Assembly: GCA_902729315.2 (NCBI GenBank)
Contig: LR746270.1
Span: forward strand, 670,501-734,500
Length of the DNA stretch: 64,000 nt
Direction: 5' to 3'
Source of the DNA: Spirodela intermedia
Lineage: Eukaryota > Streptophyta > Magnoliopsida > Alismatales > Araceae
Below, piece after piece: positions 31,725-43,493 of the stretch (its first letter is position 1; the number at the start of each line of letters is the position of its first letter). The notes under the pieces were generated by a model that saw only the letters and a list, made by a program, of their open reading frames with translations, had not been told where the DNA came from and did no database searches. Both the position numbers and the translations under genes were made by a program.

Positions 31725-33357
31725 TCCCGGAGAATCCCAAATCCTTCGTCGACCTGCAAATGAAGCCTCCCTCCCTCCCCTGCCCCCTGCTCCGCTGCCC
31801 TCCCCTCTCCTCTTATCGTCGTCTTCCTCGCTTCCTCTCTCCGCCTTCTTCGTGAGCTCGCTTACAATGCGGGTGGATGAACGATGACGAGCCTTCACGT
31901 TGTTTTATAGGATTCCAAACCGAATATAATATTCCTACCCACAAATCTCCTCCCCTTAGTCTCCGCCGTCCGATCCAGAGCCCCTGCCCTCATCCGACGG
32001 TCACACGCACTCTCGGCCGTTACCCCATACCCAGTTTAGCGTTTGCCGGCCATCGACTCGACACGTGGCCGAAGCAAGATATCGGAACCCCGTCACTGCG
32101 AGGCACGTGGCATGGGCGGTCCACTTGGCGCGGATCGGACGGCTCCTTTCCCAGGTTCACGGGTGCCTCTAGATCCTTCTAAGGTGAACGGTCAGGAGAG
32201 CTCCCAGAGAGACGGGCAGTGGGGCCCATCTATCTTTCTCCTTCGGAGGACACGCAACAAGTAAGGTAAAGAATTGTCGGCACGAAATCTGTATGGAACG
32301 GAGAATCTGACCATAAAACGCCAAAAGACAGTTCCGAGTTGCCCAAAAGCAACTCGGAACGCGGTAGGAAACGTGACGAGTTCGCGCGACCGGCGTGACA
32401 GATGGTGACCGGCCAGTGGCCGCCACCCGCCGAACATCGGTGTCTCTTCTCCGGCAAAGGAACCTTCGCCGGTGTATCGGGCAGGATCCGACCGGAACGC
32501 GTGCTGATCGGTGACCCGAGAAGCCTTCCACGGGCGCTGATTACCGGGCCAACGGAGACCCGGCAAGCGAGGAAAGGTCAATGGAACAATGGCACGGTAA
32601 CTGACCGTACAAAAGTCAACGCGTGTGGATTTTGATCTAGTCATTACCGTCTGATCCAGCCATTTAAATCAGGATTAAACGGAAAACTAAAATAATAATA
32701 ATGAATAAATTATTAGACCATCTTGAGATGATAGTTGTGGGTGATTGTAGCAATAATTCGAGAAAGTTAGAACCGCCATGGTAGTTGACTTATGCTGCTT
32801 TCAGCTGGGTTTAAAGTCAAGATCAGAGGACTGAAATTCCCGGAATGGAAAGCGTTGAACTTTAGTGTCGAAGACGACCAGCTTAAAGATGTCTGCTGGG
32901 CACCAAAAGGGGGCGCTAGGTGTTTTGACAGTTCCTGCTAGATTGGCTTCCTCCTCTCTCTCTGTGTCTCTAGAACATTCCTTAAGAGTCTGGTGGTGAG
33001 CGGACATCGAATCCTGAGATCGAAGCAGAGACATGGGAGAAACAGGGCGGGGATAGGAATCACGAACTCATTTCGATTGAAGAGCAGAAACCGCAGAGAT
33101 TTGTTTCCATGAGCTCGCTCTTCTTTGAAATAATTTCTGGGAATGCATGAGTTGGATCCGGGCAAGAATTTATTTGATTGATTATCAAAAATCAGAGTGT
33201 AACAGAGACAGAGCACCTCCACCTTGATACCTCAAAATCTGCTGTGAATGCACGAAAATCTGTAGAACAGGGAGGTGATTCCTTCCATGGAGGAAGCAAT
33301 TGCAGCTCACAGAGGGAGATTGTTCCTCGTCTTCTTCCTCCTTCCGGGATCTACAGT
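31725..33357. promoter_or_regulatory. Beta-amylase promoter and ELC 3' flank
   Basis: The beta-amylase promoter occupies the left part (TATA-like at ~31903-31910; GC-rich with several acacgtggc/cacgtggc G-box-like cores near 32062-32110). The middle is unremarkable. The right ~250 bases lie 3' of ELC. No gene is recognised. Confidence 0.4.
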
Positions 33358-34587
33358 CTATGTCGCACTGTACTGAGGTGCCGTCGCAGCCATACCGGAG
33401 ACCTGGGCCTCAACCTGCGCAGCCCTAACCCTCTTGGACGTCGCCCTGTGGAAAAACTGCTCCCTCGACAGAACCCTAATGTTCTTGAGGTACAGATCGA
33501 GAGGGATCGCTCCTTCCCTCACGGCCGTGTCCAGAGAGTAGATCGCGTCCTCCGCCGCCAGATCTACCGCCGTGCACTCAATCAGCTGCTTCGAGAAGGG
33601 ATCGCAGGGCTCGAACAATTCCTCCGCGTCGACGTCGTGCCCCTTCTTCTTCCCCTCGTTCTCCCTCAGCCACTGCTCCAGCACGTCCGCGTTCATCAGC
33701 ATCACCTGCAGCTGCTGCTCCAGCCCCTCTTTCTCCCCCTGCATGTCCCGCAGCCCCCGGCGGAGCTCATCCTCCCGCCGCCGCAGCACGCCCTGCGTCG
33801 ACATCAACTCCTCCGTCTCCACTTCTCGGGTCTTCCGAAGGGCGACCATGTCCGCGTGAACCACTTCCAAGATCCTGTTCACCGCGTTGCGGCGGTAGAC
33901 CTCGGCGGGGTCCTCCGCCGGCCGCCGCTGTGGGGATTGGTGAAGCCGCCCCCCGGCGGCCCCGTACGGCGCCGCCTGGGAGTAGATCCGGGAAGGAGAG
34001 GGAGAGGGAGAGGGAGAGGGAGAGGAAGTGGAGGAGGACGGCGGCGGCGGGCGGGGGGAATTAGGGATCGGGCTAGGGTTAGGGTTAGCTTTCTCGCGGG
34101 TGAAGAGAGGGGGCTCCTGGCTGAAGAGGTGGGAGAGGGTGCGGACGAGATCGACGAGATTGGAAGAGGGGAAGATCCAGTTGCAGAGGTAGGGGACGGA
34201 GACGTGGCCGGACTGGTCGACGTAGGTGTGGTTGCGCTTGACGACCATGTCGCTGGTGGGGAGAAGGAAGACGGAGGGGGGGCAGCGGGGGTAGTTCTCG
34301 AGGAGCCAGATGGCGGCGGGAATGTTGTAGACGACGCCGGCGTAGCGGATGGGGATGGTGCCCTCAGCCTGCAGGAGCTGCGCGCTGCGGCCATCGTTGT
34401 GAGTGAAGAGGGAGGATTTGGGGGGAAGAGAGGGGAAGGCCTCTGCAAGGGAGACCAGGTGGTGGCGGATCAGCCATTTCGCGTCCTCCTGGTATGGCAG
34501 CGCGTTGGGACCTCTCGCCGACAGAGCGCTGCTCAGGAACTGCGACCAGTACTGCCCGCACGACGCCGGAGGCGGCGGCAGCGCCAT
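33358..34587 (-). CDS. ELC: ESCRT-I subunit ELC (TSG101/VPS23 homologue)
   Basis: A single exon of 409 residues, intronless like Arabidopsis ELC. Residues ~25-160 form a UEV domain, a ubiquitin-E2 fold without the catalytic Cys (PIRYAGVVYNIPAAIWLL, HTYVDQSGHVSVPYLCNW). A Pro/Ser-rich linker includes a pure (SP)n run encoded by a hexamer-like gagggagagg repeat at ~33990-34030. A coiled coil follows (ELMSTQGVLRRREDELRRGL). The C-terminal steadiness box (CTAVDLAAEDAIYSLD, VRVLSREQFFHRA-like) closes it. It binds ubiquitinated membrane cargo and starts ESCRT sorting into multivesicular bodies; in Arabidopsis its loss perturbs cytokinesis. I chose ATG 34587 because it begins the conserved MALPPPP..C.QYW region. 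Confidence 0.94.
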   Translation of the reverse strand: MALPPPPASCGQYWSQFLSSALSARGPNALPYQEDAKWLIRHHLVSLAEAFPSLPPKSSLFTHNDGRSAQLLQAEGTIPIRYAGVVYNIPAAIWLLENYPRCPPSVFLLPTSDMVVKRNHTYVDQSGHVSVPYLCNWIFPSSNLVDLVRTLSHLFSQEPPLFTREKANPNPSPIPNSPRPPPPSSSTSSPSPSPSPSPSRIYSQAAPYGAAGGRLHQSPQRRPAEDPAEVYRRNAVNRILEVVHADMVALRKTREVETEELMSTQGVLRRREDELRRGLRDMQGEKEGLEQQLQVMLMNADVLEQWLRENEGKKKGHDVDAEELFEPCDPFSKQLIECTAVDLAAEDAIYSLDTAVREGAIPLDLYLKNIRVLSREQFFHRATSKRVRAAQVEAQVSGMAATAPQYSAT

Positions 34588-35100
34588 CTCCGTCACCGCA
34601 GACGGGGAAGAAAAACCAGAGGGAGGAGGAAGAGGGAGGAACCGGGGGCGAGGAAGAGGGAAGGGGCGCCGGCGAGGGCGAGTTACAGGCGATGGAGGAA
34701 TTCGACGGCCCCAACCCCCCGCGCAAATTGCTATTATTATTATTATTCTGCTAATAAACAAATACTTTTCCCTTTCCCAATCAATCTCTTTGACGCAATA
34801 AATATTTATTTCACAATTTAAATACAATATATACCCACATAAAATTACATTTTTTAGTTATCGTCCCCTTCGCCACACGACATTCTCTCTATCTCTCTCT
34901 CTACACGTCTGGGTAAGACCCGTGCGAATCCAACCCGGTTTCGGATACGGTCGGTACTGGAGACCCGTGAACAATCCGATGAGGCCCATTAAAGATGGGG
35001 TCAAAGGAGAAAAAATGCGAACTTTTGACTGGTCCTCGGGTCAACGGGGGAGGAGCATACAAGCATTGAGGAAGGGGTGCGTTCTAGAGAAGTTTTGGTG
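34588..35100. other. ELC promoter and IES6 3' flank
   Basis: (ATT)n lies near 34728-34747, followed by an AT-rich stretch. No gene is seen. ELC is transcribed leftward from here and IES6 ends at 35101. Confidence 0.45.
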
Positions 35101-35289
35101 CTATTTTAGGACGACGGCGGCGTTCCTGAGGGAGAGGTACCGCTGGATCGAGTCGCCGGGGAGATACCTTATGCGCTTGAACACGTCAGCATTCGCGTAC
35201 CGCATTTTGGTCCTCGGGTCAACGTATGGAGCCTGCACAGACGAAGAAGAAGATCGAGGCTCGCCCGAGTAAAATTTCTTTGCAGGGGA

Positions 35290-35320
<31 letters not shown>

Positions 35321-36729
35321 TTTACCAAGCCCAAGGACGAGCATAGAAGAGATTGGTGAGAGAGCGAGAGAGAGAGAGAGAGAGATGGGTTTACCAAGCC
35401 CAAGGACGAGCACAGAGGAGATTGGTGAGAGAGCGAGCGAGAGCGAGAGAGAGATGGATTTACCGAGCCCAAGGACGAGCATAGAAGAGATTGGGTGAGA
35501 GAGAGAGATGGTTTACCAATCCCAAGGACGAGCATAGAAGAGATTGGGTGTGTGTGTGAGAGAGAGTGGATTTACCAAGCCCAAGGACGAGCATAGAAAA
35601 GATTGGGAGAGCGACAGAGAGAGAGAGAGAGAGAGGACCGAATTCACAGTACGGAGGGTAATCATAGTAAGAACAGTAGATCAACTGAGAATCCCGATGA
35701 AGAATCCAAGCAGCACAAGACAGTCAATCCGTAAACATCCACACGCAGACTCACGAGCAAGGATCATTTACTCAGAAGGGGGGAAGATTTAAAAAAAAAA
35801 CCACAAGGCTCTTCTAGTCTAATTCATACCTCAAAGCCCGTGATATCGCAGAATTTCTTCGGTGGGTATGCAGAGGGAGGCGATTCTATATTTAAGTCTG
35901 AAAAAAAGGAAAAAAAAAGCAGAATTTATCCTTCTGTGGAGAAAATCAGCACGATGAAGATAAAATATGAGCTTTTTTGGCATGCTAAGCGACCCCGCTT
36001 CATCAAATTAAAATATTTGACATATTTTCGGCATCCCATTATTAGAAATCCTAGAAAACCGGGCCATGGAGTCATGAAGAACATGTTCATCCTGCTTATC
36101 TGTTCGAATTCAGAAGGAAAAAAACACAAAAATCTGAGGAACAGTGACAGGAGTTTCATACATTCTGGATGATTCACACTGACTGATTCGATGCCTACTA
36201 GATAATATTCGATATGCATGTTTTTTTTTTCTTCCTGAGAATTAAATCTATACCCGACACATTTTTTTTGGCAATGATCTTCTTCAAGAACACTGGGAAG
36301 AACCAGTGGTCAGAAAATGGGCAGTCATGAAGCATGGAAGTTCGTGAAAAACGGATTCACTTGACATGGTTATGAGTTCTGGAATGGAATGAATACCCTG
36401 TTCTTGAAGAAATTATGTATGAGCAGAGAGCTTAACAATAAAATCGATATACTGATCAAACCCATGCAGGTATTGCGGAAAAAAACCAATTTTAAGGTAA
36501 TATTTTTCATGGAAACCATTTTTTTCGATGTGAGCTTCGAGCATGCCGACTCACAGTTCGGTTCCTCCGGCGAGTAGGCCTGGAAATTTTCAGCCTGGAG
36601 GATCTGCTTCAGGTGCTTCCAGTGCCGGCTTCTTGACTGCCCCTTGGGGTATTTCTCTGACATCTGTATCTTCTTGAAGCTCAGAGCAGGAGGCAACAAG
36701 ATCTCGGCCTCTATGATCTCTGGCTCCAT
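35101..36729 (-). CDS. IES6: INO80 complex subunit C (IES6), YL1 C-terminal domain
   Basis: Three exons, 36729-36555, 35897-35830 and 35232-35101, make 375 bases (124 residues, the usual plant length). The N-terminal part reads [20 protein letters not shown], then [14 protein letters not shown]. The YL1 C-terminal domain spans exons 2 and 3: [19 protein letters not shown], then [12 protein letters not shown] and [12 protein letters not shown] at the end. This is the small nuclear subunit of the INO80 chromatin remodeller (yeast Ies6, human INO80C), which works with actin-related protein 5. The 22-residue middle exon falls between long introns and was placed by frame (phases 1 and 0) and family similarity. 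The last intron contains a five-copy minisatellite. The start lies 541 bases from SMAP1 on the opposite strand. Confidence 0.9.
35296..35625. repeat. Minisatellite in the last IES6 intron
   Basis: Five imperfect tandem copies of a unit made of a (GA)n run plus tttaccaagcccaaggacga and gcatagaagagattg. The tttacc anchors fall at about 35321, 35390, 35459, 35512 and 35571, so unit length is 69, 69, 53 and 59 bases. The change in size lies in the GA run. It sits ~60 bases from the acceptor of the last exon. Confidence 0.9.
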
Positions 36730-37270
36730 GGTTCTGCGGTCAATTGCATCATCAGCACAAAAAGATAGATACCCGCAGAGAAAAACCTAGAAATCGGTGG
36801 GTTTAGGTCTACTTCCCACTGCCCCGGACGAGGAAGATGATCTCACCGGTTCAGTTCTGCCCTCTTCTCGGAATGGGCGGGGTGGGGAGTTGTTCGATCT
36901 CGGAGGGAGGGGAGAGGCGAGATTCGATGGGAGACGGGGAGGAAAGCGACGAGCGGAACGCCTTCGTGGGTATCAGAGGCGGCGGAGTTGATCGGAGGTG
37001 AAGACCCACCACGGCGGCGCGCAGAGCTCCGACGGCGGAGCTGATCCCTTGTCAAGGTTTCTAGCCGGCTGATCGATCTGGGCTGTGCAATGGCCGGGGG
37101 GGGGGGGCAAAAAGGCCCAAAGTTGAAGCCCAGAACCAGTACACCACGTGGCGATAGCTCGCCCACTCGAATGGTCTCGGACTTTCACGACCAAAAAGCT
37201 GCTGCCTGCCGGTCGCCGCTGCAGGGTTTGTTAGTTCGCCGAGGAAGGGCGGCGGCGGAGGAGGAGGGTG
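36730..37270. promoter_or_regulatory. Head-to-head promoter region of IES6 and SMAP1
   Basis: 541 bases separate the two start codons. The region is GC-rich with a G9 run at ~37098-37107 and no clear TATA box near SMAP1. Both leaders must fit here, so the promoters probably overlap. Confidence 0.45.
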
Positions 37271-37465
37271 ATGAAACCGTCGCCACCGTATAGCATCAGC
37301 ATGTACCAGCAGGAGCTGATGGCGGAGGAGCAGAGTGGCCTCGCCATGGGGATGGAGGTTGACGACTCCGACACGCTTGAGATCCTGGGAGAGCTCGAGC
37401 GTCAGCCCGCCGACGCCGATTTCTTCAACTCCTTTGAGGACGACTTCGACGACTCCGACATCTGA
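37271..37465 (+). CDS. SMAP1: SMALL ACIDIC PROTEIN 1
   Basis: A single-exon peptide of 64 residues. It begins MKPSPPYSISMYQQ and ends with the family's conserved acidic, aromatic tail FFNSFEDDFDDSDI. Arabidopsis SMAP1 (62 residues) is needed for normal responses to the synthetic auxin 2,4-D and interacts with the COP9 signalosome. The match to the C-terminal tail and the length are the evidence. A codon upstream (GTG at 37268) is in frame but the ATG is the natural start. A splice-like cag/gtaggg lies in the 3' leader near 37490, and AATAAA at 37579-37584 is a likely poly(A) signal. Confidence 0.87.
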   Translation: MKPSPPYSISMYQQELMAEEQSGLAMGMEVDDSDTLEILGELERQPADADFFNSFEDDFDDSDI

Positions 37466-37578
37466 TCGGAAGGAGCCGCCGCCGCCGTCCAGGTAGGGCT
37501 CCTGGGGGGGAATTAGGGCAGATCCGTGCTGCGCAATCTCTTCAGGCGTTTCATACCCTCTGTAACCTATGTCTGTCT

Positions 37579-37584
37579 AATAAA
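37579..37584 (+). terminator. Candidate poly(A) signal of SMAP1
   Basis: AATAAA lies 114 bases after the SMAP1 stop codon and before a run of T-rich sequence. Confidence 0.5.
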
Positions 37585-38300
37585 GAGCTCCGGGTTCGAT
37601 CGTAGAGAGATCTCGTGGCCCGAACAGTTCGATTAACCTAGGAATATACATGACCTGCCTGTTCTTGAGTCATCTCCTGGCTCTGATCTATTCCTTCTTA
37701 GATGACAGTCGATTGAGAAATTCTGGAGGGGAAATTCCCAACCAGACGGGGTTGCTCAGTGTTGTTATTGACTGCTCAGGGAGAGAAAGGGGAAGGTGAG
37801 GCTGTGAGAGGCGGCGAGAACACTAGAAGAAGCAATGTTACTGCTTCTATTTTTGGCCTCTATTCAGAATCATGTCGAAAAAAATATACTTTCTTTCCAG
37901 TGGAAGAACAAACGAGAAGAGATTGAGTTGAGTCTGTCTTGTAAGATTCTCTTTCCATTAGTAGAATCATCTTCCTTTGTCTGTTCTTCCACTGACAAGA
38001 CAATTCGATCTCTTTCCTTGATATGATGCTGAATAAATAGAAGAATCCATTAATGGCACCACCTCAAATCTGTCCCCTCTTTTCTCACTTAAATTGGAAA
38101 CCGAGAGAGAGGAAGACAATAAATGGAAGAAGTAGTGATCTTTCCCTGTTCTCTCCACCTCTCACAAGCTCACCCCTTAATTTCCCACAACCTTCCTCTT
38201 TAAATGGAGGAGGAGGAAGTTGAGGTAGAGTGAGAAACGGATGGGAGCCCATTGTTATTCTTCATTTTTCTATCTTTGGATGTTTCCTAGAAACATAAAG
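37585..38300. other. 3' flank passing into the AT-rich island
   Basis: No gene is supported. Short inverted blocks of gatt(ct)ctttcc(a) and aagacaattcgatctc type appear near 37880-38020 but do not form a long terminal inverted repeat. GC content falls sharply after about 38280. Confidence 0.4.
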
Positions 38301-41300
38301 CGGCCCAATTGATTTTGATTAGTGGGTAATAACACTCTACACCTTTGACTTGTTAAACTAATTGCTACTACCATAAAAGAAATAAATCAATCTCTTACAT
38401 GACTACCCTCTATCTCCAATGCCATCATGCCTCAACATGACTAAACATTAGCTAAGTTTAGACAATGTTGAGACTTAGTCACTGATAAAAGCTTGGTGAT
38501 CGTATCATTAATATTATCATGAGTTAGAACCTTCATAAGTTGAATGTCTTCACCTTAACTAAAGTTACAAAGTTTTTAGAAGCAAACATTAATACATTTT
38601 GTTTTGAATGATAAATAGGATCTTTTAAACAAATTTATGAAATTTATGAAATCTAAAATCCATAAGTTTTTCTTTTCAAATGTTATTTTGGATCTTTTGT
38701 CAAACAAATTACACTTTGACTATCACAATTTCTTGAATATTATTTGCCAAACCTTTCAATTAAAATGTTTTTTTACAACCTTAATTATAGCAATATATTA
38801 AGCGTATCTAGTTGACAGTAACATAATATTTTTTAGTATTGACTTCCAACTTACATGACTTTCACTTAGAATAAAGATATACCTTTTGTTACATCTATTC
38901 CTATCACATTCATAATTACAGTCAATGTAGCTGACAATAACTTTGGATTTTTTGTATGAAGTTGTAAGTTAACATGAGTTATATTTCAGCACTCTTTTCT
39001 TGAATTTTTCATATAATTACTAGCAATATGAGCACCTTGTAATAGATCCAAGCTAGTATAGATCATAACATACATCTAACAACCAATTGTACTTACTTAC
39101 ATTATATTAAACACCTTTTATCATTCTTTATCTAATTTTGGACATCATTGTAAAGATAACTTGAAATGACGAGCTAAAAGTATCCTACTAGTTTTGTGTG
39201 TGTTCTGTTGATTTTGATAGATACTTGAAATGATTAATTAAAATTATCTTTTACAAATTTATGGTGATATCATTATGCTTAAAGAACTCCCAAACCAATT
39301 TTCAAGTATGGATGAACTGAAATTTTGATGTCTATCTACATAAACTTATATAAATCTTCTTTGATGACATTTTGGTATATATAGTAAGGACGAAAAGGAA
39401 CATGAGAATCACTAAGAAATGGTGATGAATATTTTGTCTCATATGTAGTTTTAGATGAACAAAAATAATAATAATTGCACATAATTAAATATTTTTTTTA
39501 AGACCATAGGTATTAGCCTAAGGTGTGGAGGTTGATGGAAGGAAGGTGAAGGTAATATTGAATGGTTGACCCCTTCTACGATTTGTGAATTATGTGATTT
39601 CTTTGACTTGACATGGTATTATCAAAGGTTTGTGACAATTATCGAGAGATGACTTGGCTCTTGACACAACAATAAAAACAAGATATTTCACTAGAATGAC
39701 AAGGTTAAAGAAGCCTTTCAATAGGAAAACCATGTTATTTACCTTGATACTATTTCCACTTAATGTTTTTTACTATTTAAATAAGAGATTGACACTTTGA
39801 TTATTGATTTTAGTGTAGTATTAACATAGTATCATAATCTAATTGACTACGTCAATCATGTTTTGTCTTCCTAAAATCAACCAAAAGTAATATATGAAAG
39901 AAAATTGATGACAATGTCCCTAGCTAAACAAAAATCATGATATTATTTCCTAAGACACTACTTTTTATCTATACTAATTAGTTCAACTTAATTTTTTTGT
40001 TGAATCAAGAACATGTATAAGTAGAATGTCAAAAGTGGTTAAACAAGATAATTGAATATGATTTTTTGATATCTGATAAGATTGAACTTGAAAACAAAGT
40101 AGTCATTGCATTATCTTGAGTCTCATATGTAGTTGAACTCCACACATTCTTCTTAATATCACCCATTACAATGGCCACACAAACGATATTTGAAGAAGGA
40201 CAAGTTAAGCCCAAATTATACTAAATAAGATAATGTTACAATAATGAATTAGATAATGGCTACACTACTACCTCCACCAAGATAGTTTCCTATACTTAAG
40301 TTCTCTTATTTTTTCACCAACATTCTATGTCATTCCATTACTACTTAAAGAGTAAGTCACTTAGTTTCTCATAATATATAAAAGGATCAATCAATATTAC
40401 TTCTGAGATAGAATGAGGAAGCATAACAAGGGCTATGTATAGTCATGCAAGGTATGTCAACACAACTAGTATAAATCACTCTCACGTATTTACCTTATAT
40501 AGTCTCTTATTATTTCATAACAAATTTGTGACTCATTGACTATGGATTTTATCAAATAGTTACAAAAATCAATATGTTATTATAATGGTGGTGGTGGACA
40601 AGTTTAACAAATATTTGTACTTTTTTCTTTAAATTTACTCATTCTTTGCTAAGGAGGTCACCAAGATCTTTGTGCAACAAGTTATTTCTTTACATGAATT
40701 CTCAATATCAATTATCAATTGTTGAAATATTACCTTTACTAGTTAATTATAGAAGAAGTTATTTCAATTGCAAGTAACTTATTTTCAAAGAGGAATCTCA
40801 TATTACCTACTAATAAACAATTAGAGAGAGGTTTTGAATTGTTGTCTCACTACTTATTATACAGAAAAATTATGACATGTCTCATATCTAAAAGCATTAT
40901 TTAGCATTGATAACGTATTAATACAATACTACATATTATGTCTCAATGCACTTTACACCTTTTAGGGTTATTTATGATTGTGAGCCTCCACCTTTAGTAT
41001 GATACAACTCATTAAAGATGACAATAAATTTTTTAAAGATCATCAAGATTTGACCTTACTACATACAATCAATTTCTGACTACCAATGTGAGAAGCTACC
41101 ATCCAACTATTAACCTCCTTACCTCATAGTTGACAAAGTACATTGTATTTTATATGTACTATAGTTTTTAAAATTAATGTTCACTCATCTTGTCTTCCAT
41201 CATCACATCTATGAAAAACTCAAACTTCTTATAAGACTCAATTACCCATGCACCTAAGACCACTTTAAAATTTATCATTTCTCTTTTTCTAACTCTAAAT

Positions 41301-41500
41301 AATCAATTACAATTATTTGTATAACACTAAGTAGTGCTCAACCTACCACCCTTGGAGGCATCATGAGAATCAATAACACAAATTCAATAGAATTCTTTGA
41401 GTTTCACCTTGTTAATAGTGTGCCTCTAACAAAGGGATGAAATGATAGAGTCCTAGGCTAGATTAATGGGCTTGTGTTTTAATTCACCTATTATCAAAGT
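38300..41500 (-). mobile_element. Decayed Ty1/copia retrotransposon
   Basis: On the minus strand the end of a copia polyprotein is readable despite many stops. From ~39060 to ~38450 the RNase H region shows SLDLLQGAHIASNYM and NSRKE, then the GY.DSDW-region remnant. The diagnostic CDSQS lies at 38727-38713 and is followed by ICL.KDP. The terminal KLLSVTKSQHCLNL is the K.LP..KFEHC.DL end motif. A gag zinc-knuckle remnant (C..C...GH/D-IKKN.W) appears at ~40170-40120. The order gag (right) to RNase H (left) fits a minus-strand element. LTRs cannot be defined and the right edge is a guess. The interior is strongly GC-depleted and coding-dead. Confidence 0.65.
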
Positions 41501-42095
41501 GGACAGCATATTTGACCCCCTAAAAACATGTAATTTTTCACAAGACTTGAGGGATAGATCTTCTATAATTGATCTCTCACCAGAACTAGGGTATCTTTGG
41601 GTCACCTACCCCCTTCCTCTTTTATCAATTACCTTATTTTTCTTAAATTTTATGTTTATTTTAAATAAAAAAAATTAAATTATAAATCAAAGGTACCCTT
41701 GGGTTGGGGACCTCCTTTATGTTTTCTTTTATTTTCGCTACTCAATCACAAGGTTTCCTATTATAACTATTCCTATCTCATAATCTTGTGTTCTAAGGAT
41801 TTATAATCCACTATGATATTATTAAATTAAACATCAAACTAATATATGGATGAACTATGACTAAAATCCTTGAAATTAAGATAAGAGAAATATTGATATA
41901 CATGTTCAATGAAACTCTAAATAACAATACTCGATCATCATAAGTGAATAAAGAGATAAAGAGAAGAAAATTGATATGATCTCGTCCCTAATCTATAATC
42001 TACAATGATGAAGAAATCAATGGAATCAAAAGATAGTAAGTTGACTATCATTTTTTACATGAAAATGAGAGACACTAGGTTCATCTACACTTGTC

Positions 42096-42262
42096 CCATT
42101 TCCTTGTGGCAAGGATAATTTGAGCCCATTCAAGTCACTTAATATTTATTGGCTTACCAAAAATTTTCAAATGAATCTATAATGTTTTAATTTCTCAACT
42201 TTAAGAAAATTTAGAGGTAGTATGCAGTGATGTAGATCATACATTGCATTTAATCATATAAA
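42096..42262 (-). pseudogene. Relic of tRNA-Phe 3' half with its flank
   Basis: The flank shares ..ttgag/gggcccattcaagtc..tta.tattta with 43310-43370 and continues in step. At 42224 it passes into gcagtga-tgtagatcatacat, which aligns with gcggtgagcgtggatcgaacac, the acceptor and T-arm end of the intact tRNA-Phe at 43427. Most differences are C-to-T or G-to-A. The anticodon half is not recognisable. Confidence 0.5.
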
Positions 42263-42957
42263 GATAATAATAAAAATATTTTCAATTCAATAGAGTATGG
42301 CACCGAGAAAAAATAATCAGCAACTTTTGCATCTGAATGTATTATACAAACCAATACTTTATTTAGAAAATAAAAAATAGTAAAATATGCATTGTAAAAA
42401 TGTCAAATACCACATAAATATAAAGAGATGATCAAGGAGTTTAACAATATAAAAATTATAGGTCAATGAATATGTAGAAGCAAATTACAAGAGTTAGATG
42501 ACGATGTAACTTTCATCTCCACATGAGCTCAAAGATCTTAAATTGTAGAGGAAAGAGGATGATAACGTAATGATTATTAATTATTTAGTCACTAGTGAAG
42601 TGATTCTAATTTTATTGATCTGCCGTTCTATAAGGTTGATTAAAGTTGAGAATGTACCTTTCGTTCTAGTATTAGATTTGTATTACCATATATATTTAAT
42701 TAAATACTTAAGAGACATTCTTATTACTCTATATGTCTAGATAAGCCTTTTTGAGAGTCAATTTAGCCACATTTTATTCAGCTTTGTTTCGATGAAAAAA
42801 TATTTATGATAATTCAGTCATGATTGATAATCTAAGTTGAGAAGCATATTATATTCCTTCATTTACAATTTGGTATAACAACATTGATATTTTAAATCTT
42901 TGAGTCTGTTGTGGTAAACAATTTATATATATATATCATTTAGGCTTATGATTTTAT

Positions 42958-42964
<7 letters not shown>

Positions 42965-43008
<44 letters not shown>
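42965..43008. repeat. (TA)n-(CA)n microsatellite
   Basis: An uninterrupted alternating TA tract passes into CA repeats. Confidence 0.95.
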
Positions 43009-43425
43009 TTATAGAGATATGAGAGATATCATACGAATATAAAGAGACGATCAAGATATGAGAGATATCATTGAGAGGATGCAAGTCTGAAACCCAATTG
43101 ACCTTGAAACAAATAGTTCCATTCAATTATGACATTGAAGTGAGGGCTGAGGAGGAAATAATGTAGTCAAAATTTTCCTAAGATTTGCTTATTGAATAAT
43201 ATGGACGGTGTGTGGGCTTACTTCTTAATATTAATAAATATTTTTATTTATCAAAATTTAGAAACTTCCAAATGATAAAGACGGTTAATTTAGAATTGCC
43301 CATTTTCCCTTGCGGCTGAGAGCAATTTGGGCCCATTCAAGTCCATTAGTATTTAATATTTAAAGGACTATTAAAAATTTCTCAACGATTTTTAAATCGT
43401 GCTAGTCTCTTAACTTTTAGTAAAA

Positions 43426-43450
43426 TGCGGTGAGCGTGGATCGAACACGC

Positions 43451-43493
<43 letters not shown>

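Larger units (their letters stand above)
41500..43425. other. AT-rich repeat DNA with a diverged internal duplication
   Basis: No gene is present. The block at 42096-42260 is a diverged copy of 43297-43460, which is the flank plus 3' half of the tRNA-Phe. Shorter echoes (ataaagagatgatcaagg near 42420 and ataaagagacgatcaag near 43040) also occur. A (TA)n-(CA)n microsatellite lies at ~42965-43008. Confidence 0.55.

Noticed and set aside
34070-34090. Telomere-like tagggttagggttag
   Set aside because: It lies inside the ELC coding sequence and encodes NPNPSP in frame with the Pro/Ser linker, so it is not an interstitial telomere.
33178-34821. Long plus-strand open frame (547 codons)
   Set aside because: Antisense shadow of the intronless ELC gene, with Arg/Gly/His-rich composition and no motif.
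37835-38160. Inverted pyrimidine blocks suggesting a MITE
   Set aside because: The matching blocks are short and imperfect and no target-site duplication is visible, so a MITE cannot be supported.
42900-43010. Possible CRISPR-like or centromeric array
   Set aside because: It is a simple TA/CA microsatellite without spacers or a higher-order unit.
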